A stretch of 64,000 bases of DNA from Clostridium_AD sp050717545. Its GTDB lineage: Bacteria; Bacillota; Clostridia; Clostridiales; Clostridiaceae. Every line of letters begins with the position of its first letter. Positions within the stretch are counted from its first letter, which is position 1. The stretch covers positions 1 to 64,000 of the forward strand of contig NZ_JBOITN010000038.1 in assembly GCF_050717545.1 (NCBI RefSeq), given 5' to 3'. Both the position numbers and the translations under genes were made by a program. Under the pieces are notes generated by a model. The model searched no databases and was not told where the DNA came from. It was given only the letters and a program-made list of their open reading frames with translations. Positions 15,965 to 26,300 of this stretch are shown piece by piece.

Positions 15965-17692
15965 ATGAATTATATAAAAAAATACGAAGAATGGTTAAAT
16001 AACGAATTTTTTGATCAAGCAACTAGAGAAGAATTGAGATCGATATCAAATGACACGAAGGAAATTGAAGATAGATTTTATATGGATTTAGAGTTTGGAA
16101 CTGCAGGACTAAGAGGTAAACTTGGTGCGGGACTTAATAGAATGAATTTATACATTATTTCAAGAGCAACTCAAGGACTTGCAGATTATATTAAGGATTA
16201 TGGCAAGGAATATATGGATAGAGGAGTGGCAATAGCTTATGACTGCAGACATTTTTCAAAAGAATTTGCAGATAGAGCAGCACAAGTACTAGCTGCGAAT
16301 GGTATAAAGGCTTATTTATTTGAAGAATTAAGACCTACACCAGAATTGTCTTATGCCGTAAGGACATTACACACGGCATCTGGTATAGTTGTAACTGCTA
16401 GTCATAACCCTCGTGAATACAACGGATACAAGGTATATTGGGAGGATGGTGCCCAGATATTATCATCAGTAGCAAAGGGAATAACCAATAAAATAAAGAG
16501 TATTACGGACTTTAGTACTATAGAAGTTATGGATATGGATGTAGCTAAGGAAAAAGGCTTAATAGTAATGCTTGGGAAAGCTATGGATGATGAATATACG
16601 CAAAAGGTATTGGGACTAGCGATAAGAGAAGACATAGATAAGGATATAAAAATTGTATACACTCCTCTAAATGGGACAGGAAATATGCCTGTAAGAAGAG
16701 TTTTAAGGGAAAGAGGTTTTAGTAATATAATTGTAGTACCAGAGCAAGAAAACCCAGATCCAGACTTTACAACAGTTGGATATCCGAATCCAGAAGATGT
16801 AAAAGCATTTAAATATGCACGAGAGCTTGGGAAAAAGGAAGATGCAGAATTATTAATAGCTACAGATCCAGATTGTGATAGGCTTGCAATAATGGTTAAG
16901 GGAGATAATGGTGAATATGTTGCCTTTAATGGTAATCAAACAGGAGCTATTCTTATAAAATATGTTATTGAAGGAATGAAGGAAAAAGGAACACTTCCTA
17001 GCAATGCGGCTATAGTAAAATCACTAGTAACAGGAGATTTAGGAAGAGCTATAGCTAAAAAATATGGTGTAAAAACTTTCGAAGTACTAACAGGATTTAA
17101 AAACATTTGCGAAAAGATCAATGATTTTAAGAGAGACAATAATAGTTATGAATTTATCTTTGGATATGAGGAGAGCATTGGTTATGTTGCAGGAACTTTC
17201 GTCCGTGATAAAGATGCAGTAATAGCTTCTATGCTTTTATGTGAAGCAGCGGCTTATTATAAATCAAAAGGAAAAACTTTAATAAATATATTAGATGAGA
17301 TATACGAAGAGTTTGGATATTATAGAGAAGACCTAGTATCTCTAGTTCTAGAGGGAATAGAAGGACAAGAAAGAATTTCTAGAATGATGGTAGAATACAG
17401 AAAAGATTATCTAAAATCAATAGGAACTGCAAAACTTACAAAGATTATAGATTATGAAGCAGAAAAATCTTATGATATAGTGAGTGGTAAAGAGGAACCT
17501 AGTGGAATAGAAAAGTCTAATGTACTTAAATTCTATTTTGATGATGAGAGCTGGTATGCTGTAAGACCTTCAGGCACTGAACCTAAAATTAAAATATACA
17601 TGTATTCTAAGGGGAAAACTTTAAAAGCCGGGGAAGAAAAATTGGTAGAAATGAAAGATGTAATTATAGCGAAACTTCAAACCACAAAATAA
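15965..17692 (+). CDS. pgcA: Phosphoglucomutase / phosphosugar mutase (alpha-D-phosphohexomutase)
   Basis: A 575-residue cytosolic enzyme that interconverts glucose-1-phosphate and glucose-6-phosphate, feeding nucleotide-sugar and cell-wall synthesis. The phosphoserine loop is TASHNP with Ser146. The Mg2+ loop is DPDCD near residue 300, the sugar loop GYEESIGY near 402, and the phosphate-binding loop RPSGTEPK near 536. Length fits the PgcA group. A longer frame opens at 15929, but the ATG at 15965 is preferred because AAAGGTG lies about 10 bases before it. A TATAAT at 15919-15924 is the likely -10 box. It could supply the distant polysaccharide locus. Confidence 0.92.
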   Translation: MNYIKKYEEWLNNEFFDQATREELRSISNDTKEIEDRFYMDLEFGTAGLRGKLGAGLNRMNLYIISRATQGLADYIKDYGKEYMDRGVAIAYDCRHFSKEFADRAAQVLAANGIKAYLFEELRPTPELSYAVRTLHTASGIVVTASHNPREYNGYKVYWEDGAQILSSVAKGITNKIKSITDFSTIEVMDMDVAKEKGLIVMLGKAMDDEYTQKVLGLAIREDIDKDIKIVYTPLNGTGNMPVRRVLRERGFSNIIVVPEQENPDPDFTTVGYPNPEDVKAFKYARELGKKEDAELLIATDPDCDRLAIMVKGDNGEYVAFNGNQTGAILIKYVIEGMKEKGTLPSNAAIVKSLVTGDLGRAIAKKYGVKTFEVLTGFKNICEKINDFKRDNNSYEFIFGYEESIGYVAGTFVRDKDAVIASMLLCEAAAYYKSKGKTLINILDEIYEEFGYYREDLVSLVLEGIEGQERISRMMVEYRKDYLKSIGTAKLTKIIDYEAEKSYDIVSGKEEPSGIEKSNVLKFYFDDESWYAVRPSGTEPKIKIYMYSKGKTLKAGEEKLVEMKDVIIAKLQTTK

Positions 17693-17740
17693 ACATGTAA
17701 AAAACGTATAAAAAAGATATAAAGTTAAAACATGTATTAA

Positions 17741-17790
17741 AGGGATTCATGTAATGCCAGGTTGTATTCCACGGCATTATATGAATCCCT
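17741..17790. terminator. Stem-loop between pgcA and comFB
   Basis: AGGGATTCATGTAATGCC (17741-17758) pairs with GGCATTATATGAATCCCT (17773-17790) with one mismatch over a 14-base loop. It sits between convergent genes, so it probably terminates both. The T tracts are weak. Confidence 0.6.
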
Positions 17791-17808
17791 AAATATCTAT
17801 ATTATTAT

Positions 17809-18078
17809 TTAATGTTTTGGATTAGCAGATACTATTTCTATAGCTTTTATAATAGCAGTAGTAACATCAATTATTTCCTGTTTATTAACTTCGGCGAGTG
17901 AACTTGTATATATCTCTCCTTGCTCAGAAACAATATATTTTGTAGACAAAGAGTTTAATGACAATGCCATAATATCTAATTTACATTTTTCGCATTTGCA
18001 AATATTATCATATCTTTTTAATATAGCGTCCATTCGCTTGGTTACTTCAATCTCAGAAAAGTTTATAAGCTTATACAT
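17809..18078 (-). CDS. comFB: ComFB-family small protein
   Basis: An 89-residue protein matching the late-competence ComFB family. It has an N-terminal helix with a conserved Asn/Glu (NFSEIEV), then a compact cysteine cluster Cys27, Cys29, Cys32 (CKCEKC), followed by DIMALSLNSLSTKYIV, which corresponds to the family signature DIxALALNxLPPxYV. In Bacillus the gene lies in the comF operon. Cyanobacterial ComFB-type proteins have been reported to bind cyclic dinucleotides, so a receptor role is possible here. It is not beside comFA/comFC. A ribosome site (AGGAGG) precedes the ATG. Confidence 0.85.
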   Translation of the reverse strand: MYKLINFSEIEVTKRMDAILKRYDNICKCEKCKLDIMALSLNSLSTKYIVSEQGEIYTSSLAEVNKQEIIDVTTAIIKAIEIVSANPKH

Positions 18079-18366
18079 TATAATCCTCCTAATATCTATT
18101 TATTAAATTATACGTATATGAATTATGTGTAAATTATAACACAAATAGTAAGAAACTTTAATTACTTTAACGATATTTCAGCTCCGCATGAGATAATTTC
18201 ACTATAATGAAATACTTCCTGCGATTTTTTTAAAGATGCTAGTAGTTTTATTTACTCATATTTTTGTTGTTACAGCATACCGTTTTAGAAAATCATAAGA
18301 AGGTAATGCCATGTAAATCTCGAATACTAAATATACTAACACTAACAAATTAAACTGGAGGTTACT
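18079..18366. other. Divergent intergenic region comFB / acetyltransferase
   Basis: 288 bases between divergent genes. A TATACT at 18332-18337 is a plausible -10 for the acetyltransferase, and the dyad TTTCACTATAATGAAA near 18197-18212 is a possible regulator site. No gene seen. Confidence 0.35.
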
Positions 18367-19500
18367 ATGGTAAGTTATGTTAAGGGATCAATAGAAGATT
18401 TTGAGGACATTATAGATTTTGGAAACTATGTCTTTGGTATAGATTTTAAAAAGTTATTACCAAAGTTATATAATGGGAAAATAGACACATCTAATTATCA
18501 TTTTATGGTGAAAGATAATGACAAAATCAAAGCTATGGTAGGGTGTTTTCCTTTAGAACATAATGTGATGGATATAAATCTAAAGGTTAAAGGAATTGGT
18601 ACTGTATCTGTTCATCCATACGCACGTGATAAGGGATATATGATACAACTTATGAACAAAACAATTAGAGAAATGAAAGAAGAATCTATAGATTTTGCTA
18701 TATTAAGTGGACAAAGGCAACGATATGAATATTTTGAATTTACTCCTACTGGAGGTAAAATTATATTTGAAGTAAATGGAGTAAACCTTAAGCATAAAAA
18801 ATTGTGGTATGATAATAAAATATGCTTAAAGATCTTTGACGAGTTATCAGAAGATGACCTAAAGACTATTTATATTTTGTTTAGTAAACAGAGTGTGCAT
18901 GCTTCTAGAGATTTATCTAGTTTTATTGATGTGTGTAAAAGTTGGAATAGTAAACCTCTAGCGGTATATTACGAAGAGAGGATCGTAGGTTATGTTATTT
19001 TATCAGAAAGCTTAGATAGAGTGCTGGAGATATATCTTGAAGATTATGAAATTTTGGGGAAACTTTTATCTAATATAATAAAAGATTTTGATAAAGAAAA
19101 GATTGATATAGTTGTACCAATACATAGACATGAACTTATTTCTTGTTTGGTGGGTATATGCGAATCGTATAAAATACAGCCAAGTACTTGTCTTAACATA
19201 TTTAATTACAAGAATTTTATCAAAGCATTCTTAAGTTTGAAGAATAGTTATGAAACATTAGAAAAAGGACAATTAGTAATTGAAATATTAGGTAGAGAAA
19301 AGATTATTATTAGTGTAGGAAATGATATAACTGTGGAAGATTCGCAGGGGCAACCAGATATTAAGCTTTCACATTTAGAAGCTATGAATTTTTTATGTTC
19401 GCAGATCAGGACGCTAAAATATGAGGAAGTAGGTCATAATAATATTATAAAATCTTGGTTTCCTTTACCATTTTGCTATCCAGAAATAGATAATGTGTAA
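18367..19500 (+). CDS. GNAT acetyltransferase, Eis-like
   Basis: A 377-residue protein. The N-terminal GNAT fold (about 1-150) has the acetyl-CoA segment TVSVHPYARDKGYMIQLM, with an RDKGY variant of the usual R/QxxGxG/A loop. A second, degenerate GNAT-like region and a C-terminal sterol-carrier-like region (about 280-370, SVGNDITVEDSQ) follow, giving the three-part layout of the Eis enhanced-intracellular-survival family. Some members acetylate aminoglycosides or proteins, but most clostridial homologues are uncharacterised. An AACTGGAGG site precedes the ATG. It sits 98 bases before addB and may be co-transcribed with it. Confidence 0.8.
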   Translation: MVSYVKGSIEDFEDIIDFGNYVFGIDFKKLLPKLYNGKIDTSNYHFMVKDNDKIKAMVGCFPLEHNVMDINLKVKGIGTVSVHPYARDKGYMIQLMNKTIREMKEESIDFAILSGQRQRYEYFEFTPTGGKIIFEVNGVNLKHKKLWYDNKICLKIFDELSEDDLKTIYILFSKQSVHASRDLSSFIDVCKSWNSKPLAVYYEERIVGYVILSESLDRVLEIYLEDYEILGKLLSNIIKDFDKEKIDIVVPIHRHELISCLVGICESYKIQPSTCLNIFNYKNFIKAFLSLKNSYETLEKGQLVIEILGREKIIISVGNDITVEDSQGQPDIKLSHLEAMNFLCSQIRTLKYEEVGHNNIIKSWFPLPFCYPEIDNV

Positions 19501-19598
19501 TCTAATCTTTTAAGAAATATAATAAGAGATAATAGTAAGATATAAATAGTGAAAAATAAGAAATGAACAATGAAGTAATAAAGAAGGGACGTGTTTTT

Positions 19599-22500
19599 GT
19601 GAGTTTAAGATTTATATATGGAGGAGCTGGAAAAGGCAAAAGTACTTTCTGCTTAGAAGATATAGAAAAACGAAGTTTAGAAGAAAGTGAAAAACCATTA
19701 GTACTTTTAGTTCCAGAACAATTCTCCTTTCAAGCTGAAAAAAATCTTATACAAGTAGTTGGAGCCACAGGAATAAAAAACGTCCAAGTACTTAGTTTTA
19801 ATAGATTAGCATACAAAGTATTTAGTGAAGTTGGCGGAATAACCAAAAGACCTATGGATACATCTGGAAAGGTTATGCTTATTAACAGCATAATGCAAAA
19901 AAATGTGGATAATTTTAAGATATTTAAGGGTGCTGCTAAGAAAAAGGGATTTGTGGACAATGTAGCTGGAGTTATTACAGAGTTTAAAAAATATAAAGTT
20001 TCAATTGAGAATTTGAATAAAGCAAAAGAAAATTTACGGGAAAACCCTTTATTAATAGATAAAATAACGGATTTATCACTTATATATGGCGAGTTTGATA
20101 ATATTCTAAACTTAAATTATGTGGACCCGGATGATGATTTGACTCGCCTAATTGATGCTTTAGACCATTGCAATATTTTTGATGGCGCAGAGTTCTGGCT
20201 TGATGAATTTACAGGGTTTACGCCGCAACAATACGGGGTATTAGAAAAGCTTTTTTTAAAGGCTAAGAGAATTAATATAACCATGCCTCTTAAGAGTCCT
20301 GCGCATTCAAAATTAATGGAAGCATCTGATGCTTTTTATTCTATAAAGTTTACAGAAGATAAGATATTAAATTTGGCGCAGGTTATTGGTACAAGCATAG
20401 AAAAAGCTATAGAACTTGAAATGAATAAGGAACATAAATTCAAAGATAATAGTGAAATTTCGTTCCTTGAGAAAAATTATTTTGCCTTTCCATATGTGCC
20501 ATCGGTTAATAAATGTCAAAATATAAAGGTGTTTAAAGCGCTTAACGCTTACAGCGAAGTAGAACATGTGGCAAAGGATATCTTAAGGATTTGTCGTGAT
20601 GAGAACATAAGATTTAATAAAATAGCAGTAGTAACTAGAGATTTACCAGCCTATGAGAAACTTATCAAAGCCGTATTTACAGAATATAATATTCCATTAT
20701 TTATAGATAAGAAAAAGGATATAACAAGCAATCCGTTAATAGTGCTCATAACCGGAGTTGTGGAGATTTTCACTAAGAACTTTAGCTATGAAGCGATGTT
20801 TAGGTATCTTAAAACAGGCCTTTTGGATATAGATAAAGAGCATATAGATATTTTGGAAAACTTCGTTATCGCATCAGGAATAAAGGGCAAGAGGAAATGG
20901 ACGCAGCCTGATTTATGGCAGGAGAAAATAGAATATTATTTTAGGGATTACTATGATAATAAAAAAATGGATAAAGAAGATTTGGGTAAAGAGGATGAAT
21001 TACATAATAATAAAAGTGAAGTTTCGGGAAAAAGCGAAAACGAGGCTTTAGGCCAAAATGAAAATCCAGCCTTAGCTAGAGATGAAGTGGAAGCCTTAAA
21101 AATAGAAGCAACAATTAAAATTTTAAATGATACAAGAGCCGCAATTATAACGCCACTAATTGAATTTAAAGAGAAATTAAAGGGCGAAAAGACAACTACT
21201 AAAATATGTACAGCTCTATTTGAATTTCTAGAAACAATAAATGTATACAAAACTATTGAACTTTGGATAGCAAATTTCAAAAATGAGGGTGCTCAGGACC
21301 TGGTTACAGAGTACAGCAAAATATGGAACTTAGTTATGGAACTACTTGATCAGATGGTGGAGGTACTTGGAACTGAAATTTTACCTCTCGAGGATTTTGT
21401 GAAAGTTCTGTCTATGGGATTTAGTAAACATCAAATGGGGATTATTCCGCCAGCACTTGATGGAGTGACGATTAGTAGTGTGGAACGTATAAAAAGTCAC
21501 AATATAAAGGCTTTATATATTGTAGGAGTAAATGATGGAGTGTTCCCAAGGGCGAGCAAGGAAGAGGGTATATTCACAGATAATGATAGAATAATTTTAA
21601 AAGAGAATGATGTAGAACTAGCTAATGACACAAAAACTGAAGTGTTTAATGAGCAATATTTAATTTATGCAACCATTACCATCCCAAGTAAATATTTAAA
21701 TATAAGTTATCCAATAGCTGATTATGAAGGAAAAACCATGCGTCCATCTATTATAATATCTAGGTTTAAAGCTTTATTTAAAGGACTTAAAGAAGAAAGT
21801 AATATAACGCTTTCCAGCGAAGAATTGCAGGGACGTGCAAGTGAAGGCTTGCAGGGACATGCAAGTGAAGGCTTGCAGGATATTAATGGACGTGGTAATG
21901 TTGACGGATTAAATAGTACTCGATTATCTCATGATATGCAGCAGGTAAACGCTAAAATTCCAACTTTTAATGAATTAATATTTGCACTGAGAAAATATTT
22001 AGAAGACGGAATTATATCACCGCTTTGGGTTGAGGTTTATGCATGGTATCAAAAAGATCCAATATGGAAAGAAAAGTCTAACATTATATTTCAGGGATTT
22101 GACTATAAAAATGAAGTTAAAATGCTAAGTAAAGAAAAAGTCAAACGACTTTACGGGGATAAAAACTATTTCAGCGTATCAAGGATAGAAAAATATGAAG
22201 AGTGTCCCTTTGCCTATTTTGTGCAATATGGATTAAAAGCGAAGGATAGAAAAACTTTTACATTCTCATCACCAGACTTAGGTAGTTTTATGCACAGCGT
22301 GCTTGATGATTTCTCGAAACTTGTGGATAAAAGTGAGCTAAAATGGGCGAATCTAGATAAAGTATGGTGCGAGAAAAATATCGCAAACATTGTAGAAAAG
22401 GAAGCATCAGAGGGTACTAGTGGCTACATATTAAACAGCACCCCAAGGTACAAGTACTTTACAGAGAGATTAAAGCGGGTTCTTAAGAAAACTATCTATG

Positions 22501-23378
22501 TTATAGTTGAGCAAATGAAAAACAGTGGATTTGAGCCTTTTGGTTATGAAGTATGTTTTGGATTTGAAGAGGGAGATTATCCACCAATAAAAGTAGAACT
22601 ATCCACAGGTGAAATTGTAAACCTTGTTGGTAGGATAGATAGGGTCGATAAGCTAATTACGCAGGGTGAAGAATTTTATAGAATAATAGATTACAAATCA
22701 GGAAATAAGGACTTTAAATTATCAGACGTATATTATGGACTTCAAATACAGCTACTTACCTATTTGGATGCCATGCTTAGAAATGAAAGAGCGCTTTCTA
22801 AAGAAAGCGAAGTTTCCAAGGAGCCGATTTTCCCAGCAGGAATTTTGTATTTTAAAATAGATGACCCAGTTATAAAAGCTAAAAATAATTTAGGCGAAGA
22901 AGAACTGGAAAAAGCTATAATGAAGGCACTAAAAATGAAGGGGCTACTTCTAGCAGATACTAAGATAATTAGAGAAATGGATAGAAATATTGAAGGTGCA
23001 TCTCTAGTTGTTCCAGCATCTATCAAAAAAAATGGAGACTTAGGTTCAAGGTCTTCAGTTGCAACGGCAGATCAGTTTGATATGCTACTAAATCACGTAA
23101 AAGAAAACCTAATGAAAACTTGTGAGGGAATGTTAAGCGGGGAAATAGATATAAAGCCTTATAAGAAAAAGGATATTACACCATGTAGCTATTGTGAGTT
23201 TACAGCTGTTTGTCAATTTGATCCTACATTAAAGGGAAATACGTACAAAATAATAAAAGATAAGAGGGACAAGGAAATTTGGGAGCTCTTAACTAATGAA
23301 TCTAATGATTCCAGTGAAATTACGGAGAAAAGCATTGAGAATGCAGAGCGGATAGGAGATGAAAAGGAGAATGTTTAA
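19599..23378 (+). CDS. addB: AddB subunit of the AddAB helicase-nuclease
   Basis: AddB pairs with AddA to resect double-strand breaks up to Chi sites and load RecA. The GTG at 19599 (1259 residues) is chosen over the upstream ATG at 19563 because AAGAAGGGA lies 9 bases before it and the protein then begins directly with SLRFIYGGAGKGKST, Walker A at 8-16. The iron-sulphur cluster ligands are Cys869, then Cys1196, Cys1199 and Cys1205 (CSYCEFTAVC). Between them is the RecB-family nuclease motif GRIDRVD with IIDYKSG. Hydrophilic inserts occur at about 460-500 (Lys/Glu/Asn-rich) and at about 743-761, the latter a DNA tandem repeat. The 3' end overlaps addA. Confidence 0.95.
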   Translation: MSLRFIYGGAGKGKSTFCLEDIEKRSLEESEKPLVLLVPEQFSFQAEKNLIQVVGATGIKNVQVLSFNRLAYKVFSEVGGITKRPMDTSGKVMLINSIMQKNVDNFKIFKGAAKKKGFVDNVAGVITEFKKYKVSIENLNKAKENLRENPLLIDKITDLSLIYGEFDNILNLNYVDPDDDLTRLIDALDHCNIFDGAEFWLDEFTGFTPQQYGVLEKLFLKAKRINITMPLKSPAHSKLMEASDAFYSIKFTEDKILNLAQVIGTSIEKAIELEMNKEHKFKDNSEISFLEKNYFAFPYVPSVNKCQNIKVFKALNAYSEVEHVAKDILRICRDENIRFNKIAVVTRDLPAYEKLIKAVFTEYNIPLFIDKKKDITSNPLIVLITGVVEIFTKNFSYEAMFRYLKTGLLDIDKEHIDILENFVIASGIKGKRKWTQPDLWQEKIEYYFRDYYDNKKMDKEDLGKEDELHNNKSEVSGKSENEALGQNENPALARDEVEALKIEATIKILNDTRAAIITPLIEFKEKLKGEKTTTKICTALFEFLETINVYKTIELWIANFKNEGAQDLVTEYSKIWNLVMELLDQMVEVLGTEILPLEDFVKVLSMGFSKHQMGIIPPALDGVTISSVERIKSHNIKALYIVGVNDGVFPRASKEEGIFTDNDRIILKENDVELANDTKTEVFNEQYLIYATITIPSKYLNISYPIADYEGKTMRPSIIISRFKALFKGLKEESNITLSSEELQGRASEGLQGHASEGLQDINGRGNVDGLNSTRLSHDMQQVNAKIPTFNELIFALRKYLEDGIISPLWVEVYAWYQKDPIWKEKSNIIFQGFDYKNEVKMLSKEKVKRLYGDKNYFSVSRIEKYEECPFAYFVQYGLKAKDRKTFTFSSPDLGSFMHSVLDDFSKLVDKSELKWANLDKVWCEKNIANIVEKEASEGTSGYILNSTPRYKYFTERLKRVLKKTIYVIVEQMKNSGFEPFGYEVCFGFEEGDYPPIKVELSTGEIVNLVGRIDRVDKLITQGEEFYRIIDYKSGNKDFKLSDVYYGLQIQLLTYLDAMLRNERALSKESEVSKEPIFPAGILYFKIDDPVIKAKNNLGEEELEKAIMKALKMKGLLLADTKIIREMDRNIEGASLVVPASIKKNGDLGSRSSVATADQFDMLLNHVKENLMKTCEGMLSGEIDIKPYKKKDITPCSYCEFTAVCQFDPTLKGNTYKIIKDKRDKEIWELLTNESNDSSEITEKSIENAERIGDEKENV
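21825..21880 (+). repeat. 24-base in-frame tandem repeat inside addB
   Basis: Two full units (21825-21848 and 21849-21872) and a partial third begin TTGCAGGGAC(G/A)TGCAAG. Each unit encodes LQG(R/H)ASEG. Every unit contains the small palindrome TTGCA-n6-TGCAA around a GGGAC core. The insert falls in a hydrophilic linker. Confidence 0.85.
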
Positions 23379-26300
23379 AAAACAAGTAATGATAAAAAAA
23401 GAAGATGAAGTTAAGCAAGATGAAAATTTGCAAGCAGAAGTAGGGGTCTCCTGGACAGATGATCAGCAAAAGGCAATTTACACTAGGGACTGCAATATTC
23501 TAGTAGCTGCAGCTGCGGGTTCAGGAAAAACTGCAGTACTCGTTGAGAGAATAATAAAAATAGTAACAGATGAGACAAGACCTACAGATATAGACAAGCT
23601 CTTAGTAGTTACATTTACAAATGCTGCAGCATCTGAGATGAGGGAAAGAATAGCTGCGGCAATTTCAAAAGAACTTCATAACAATCCTCATAGCACATTA
23701 CTGCAAAGGCAGTTAACGTTACTTAATAAATCAAGTATTACAACTATACACTCCTTCTGCCTTGAGGTTATACGTAACAATTTTCATGTGGTAGATTTGG
23801 ATCCGAATTTCAGAATAGCAGACGCAACAGAAGCGGTTCTTTTAAAACAAGAAGCTCTAGAGGAACTCTTTGAGGATAGATATATTTCTCTTAATGAAAA
23901 TCAGGAAAACGAGAATAGTGTTAAAAACCTTGGGGACGGTCCTAACGAAAACCTTGGAGACACCCCTAGCGAAACCCAAGGGGACACCCCTAGCGAAACC
24001 CAAGGGGACACCCCTAGCAAAAACCTAGGGGACACCCCTAACCTTTTATTCGAAAACCTTGGGGACACCCCTAGCGAAACCCAAGGGGACACCCCTAGCA
24101 AAAACCTAGGGGACACCCCTAGCTTTATAAATCTAGTTGAAGCATATAGCAATAATAAAGAAGATTTAGGCCTTCAAGGTATAGTTTTGAGTCTTTATAA
24201 TTTTGCCATGAGTTCAACGAATCCAGCTGAATGGCTAATAGACTCAGCAGAGGAGTTTAACATTAAAGATGGGTATAGCTTTAGTGATACGCCTTGGGCA
24301 AAGGTTTTAATGGAAGATGTTAATATAGAGCTACTAGGTATTGAAAAAGTAATGAATAAGGCATTAAAAATTATAGAAAATAACGAAGCAATAACCTTAT
24401 ATTATGAAGTGTTTAAGTCGGATTTAGCGTTAATTGCAGATCTAGTAAGTGCAGCAAACAACTCGTTTGAAAGTTTGGCAACGGCTTTTGAAGGATTAGC
24501 TTTTGTAAAACTTACTACAATAAAGGCTTGCAAGAATAAGGAAAAACAAAAACAAGTTCAAGAAATAAGAAATAAAGTAAAAAAACAATTACAGGAGCTA
24601 CAAGAGCAAATGATGAATGCAAGCAGCGAGAGTTCACTTGCAGATATAAAAGAATTGTATCCTCTTATGAAGGAATTGTCTGGGCTTGTTATAGATTTAC
24701 AGGAAAAGTATAGAGAAAAGAAAAAGGAACGTTCAATTATAGATTTCAATGATTTTGAACATTACTGCCTTGATATTTTGATGGAAAAAAATGAGGATGG
24801 AGAGGTTATTATTGGAGGCGACGGTAAACCAGAACCTTCCGCAGTGGCAATAGGGCTAAGAAACAAATACGAAGAGATTTTGATAGATGAATATCAAGAC
24901 AGCAACATGGTACAAGAAACTCTATTAAATATAATTTCAAGAGAAAAGATAGGTGCTCCAAATGTGTTCATGGTAGGAGACGTAAAACAGAGTATTTATA
25001 GGTTTAGGCAGGCACGACCAGAACTGTTTTTAGAAAAGTATAATAGATACTCTAAGGATGAAGGCGCAAAAACAAGAAAAATAACCTTATACAAAAACTT
25101 CAGAAGCCGCGAGGCGGTAATTAATGCTGTGAATTATATATTCAAGCAAATAATGTGTAAAAACATTGGAGATCTTGATTATACAGACGAAGAAGCGTTA
25201 AATCTAGGCGCTCACTTTGACGAACTTGAAGGTGATGGAGTAGTAGGTGGACCAGTTGAGATACATCTAATTGAAAAAGAAATTAAAGACCCTGGTGAAG
25301 ACAACGCAGAAAATGACGAGGAAAGTGGGGGACGGGGCAAAACAAATGAAACTGAGGATGAGACTGAAAGTGAGGGACAGGGCAAAACTAATGATGAAGA
25401 AACTCCAACTAATATTGAAATAGAAGCCAGAATTGTGGCTAAAAGAATAAAAGAATTAATGTCACATAATGATGACCAGGGTAATGAAATTGAGCCTTTT
25501 AAAGTTTATGATAAAAATATTAAAGAATATAGGGACGTCCAGTATAAGGATATCGTAATATTACTTCGCGCCACATCTGCTTGGGCGCCACCTTTTTTAG
25601 AACAATTAAATCTTGAGAATATACCAGTTTATGCAGATACGGGTACAGGCTATTTCAGTACTATTGAAATTCAAATAATCATGAGTCTTCTTCAAATTAT
25701 AGATAACCCAAGACAGGATATTCCAATGCTTGCAGTGCTTCGATCCCCAATTGGTGGTTTTACCTCGGAGGAATTAGTTGATATAAGAATAGGTCAAAGG
25801 GAAATGACTTTTTATGAGGCGATGGTTAATTATTCAGGTATTAATGAAACTAGAAATGATGATAAAGAAAGAGATTTTGTGGATAAAGCAGGGGTAGATG
25901 CGGATAAGCAAAGCAATTCTGTGGATGAAAAAGTAAATCCTGTGGATAAAGATAACATGACTTATGAATCGTCTACAAATGAAAAAGATTTAACCAAAGT
26001 TAAGCTAATTAAGTTTCTCAAAAAATTAGATCACTTTAGGGAAATTAATACCTATATGCCAATTGACGAATTTATCTGGCATTTGTATACCCAAACAGGG
26101 TATTACGGTTATATTGGAGCTATGCCTGGAGGATCTCAAAGGCAAGCCAACCTAAAAGTGCTTTTCCAAAGGGCAAGACAATATGAGGAGACTAGCTATA
26201 AGGGATTATTTAATTTTATAAACTTTATAAACAAGCTAAAAATAAGCAGTGGAGACATGGGTAGTGCTAAAACCTTAGGTGAAAATGAAGATGTGGTTAG

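Noticed and set aside
23901..24152. Minus-strand open frame inside addA
   Set aside because: It mirrors the 24-base array; addA on the plus strand is clearly coding.
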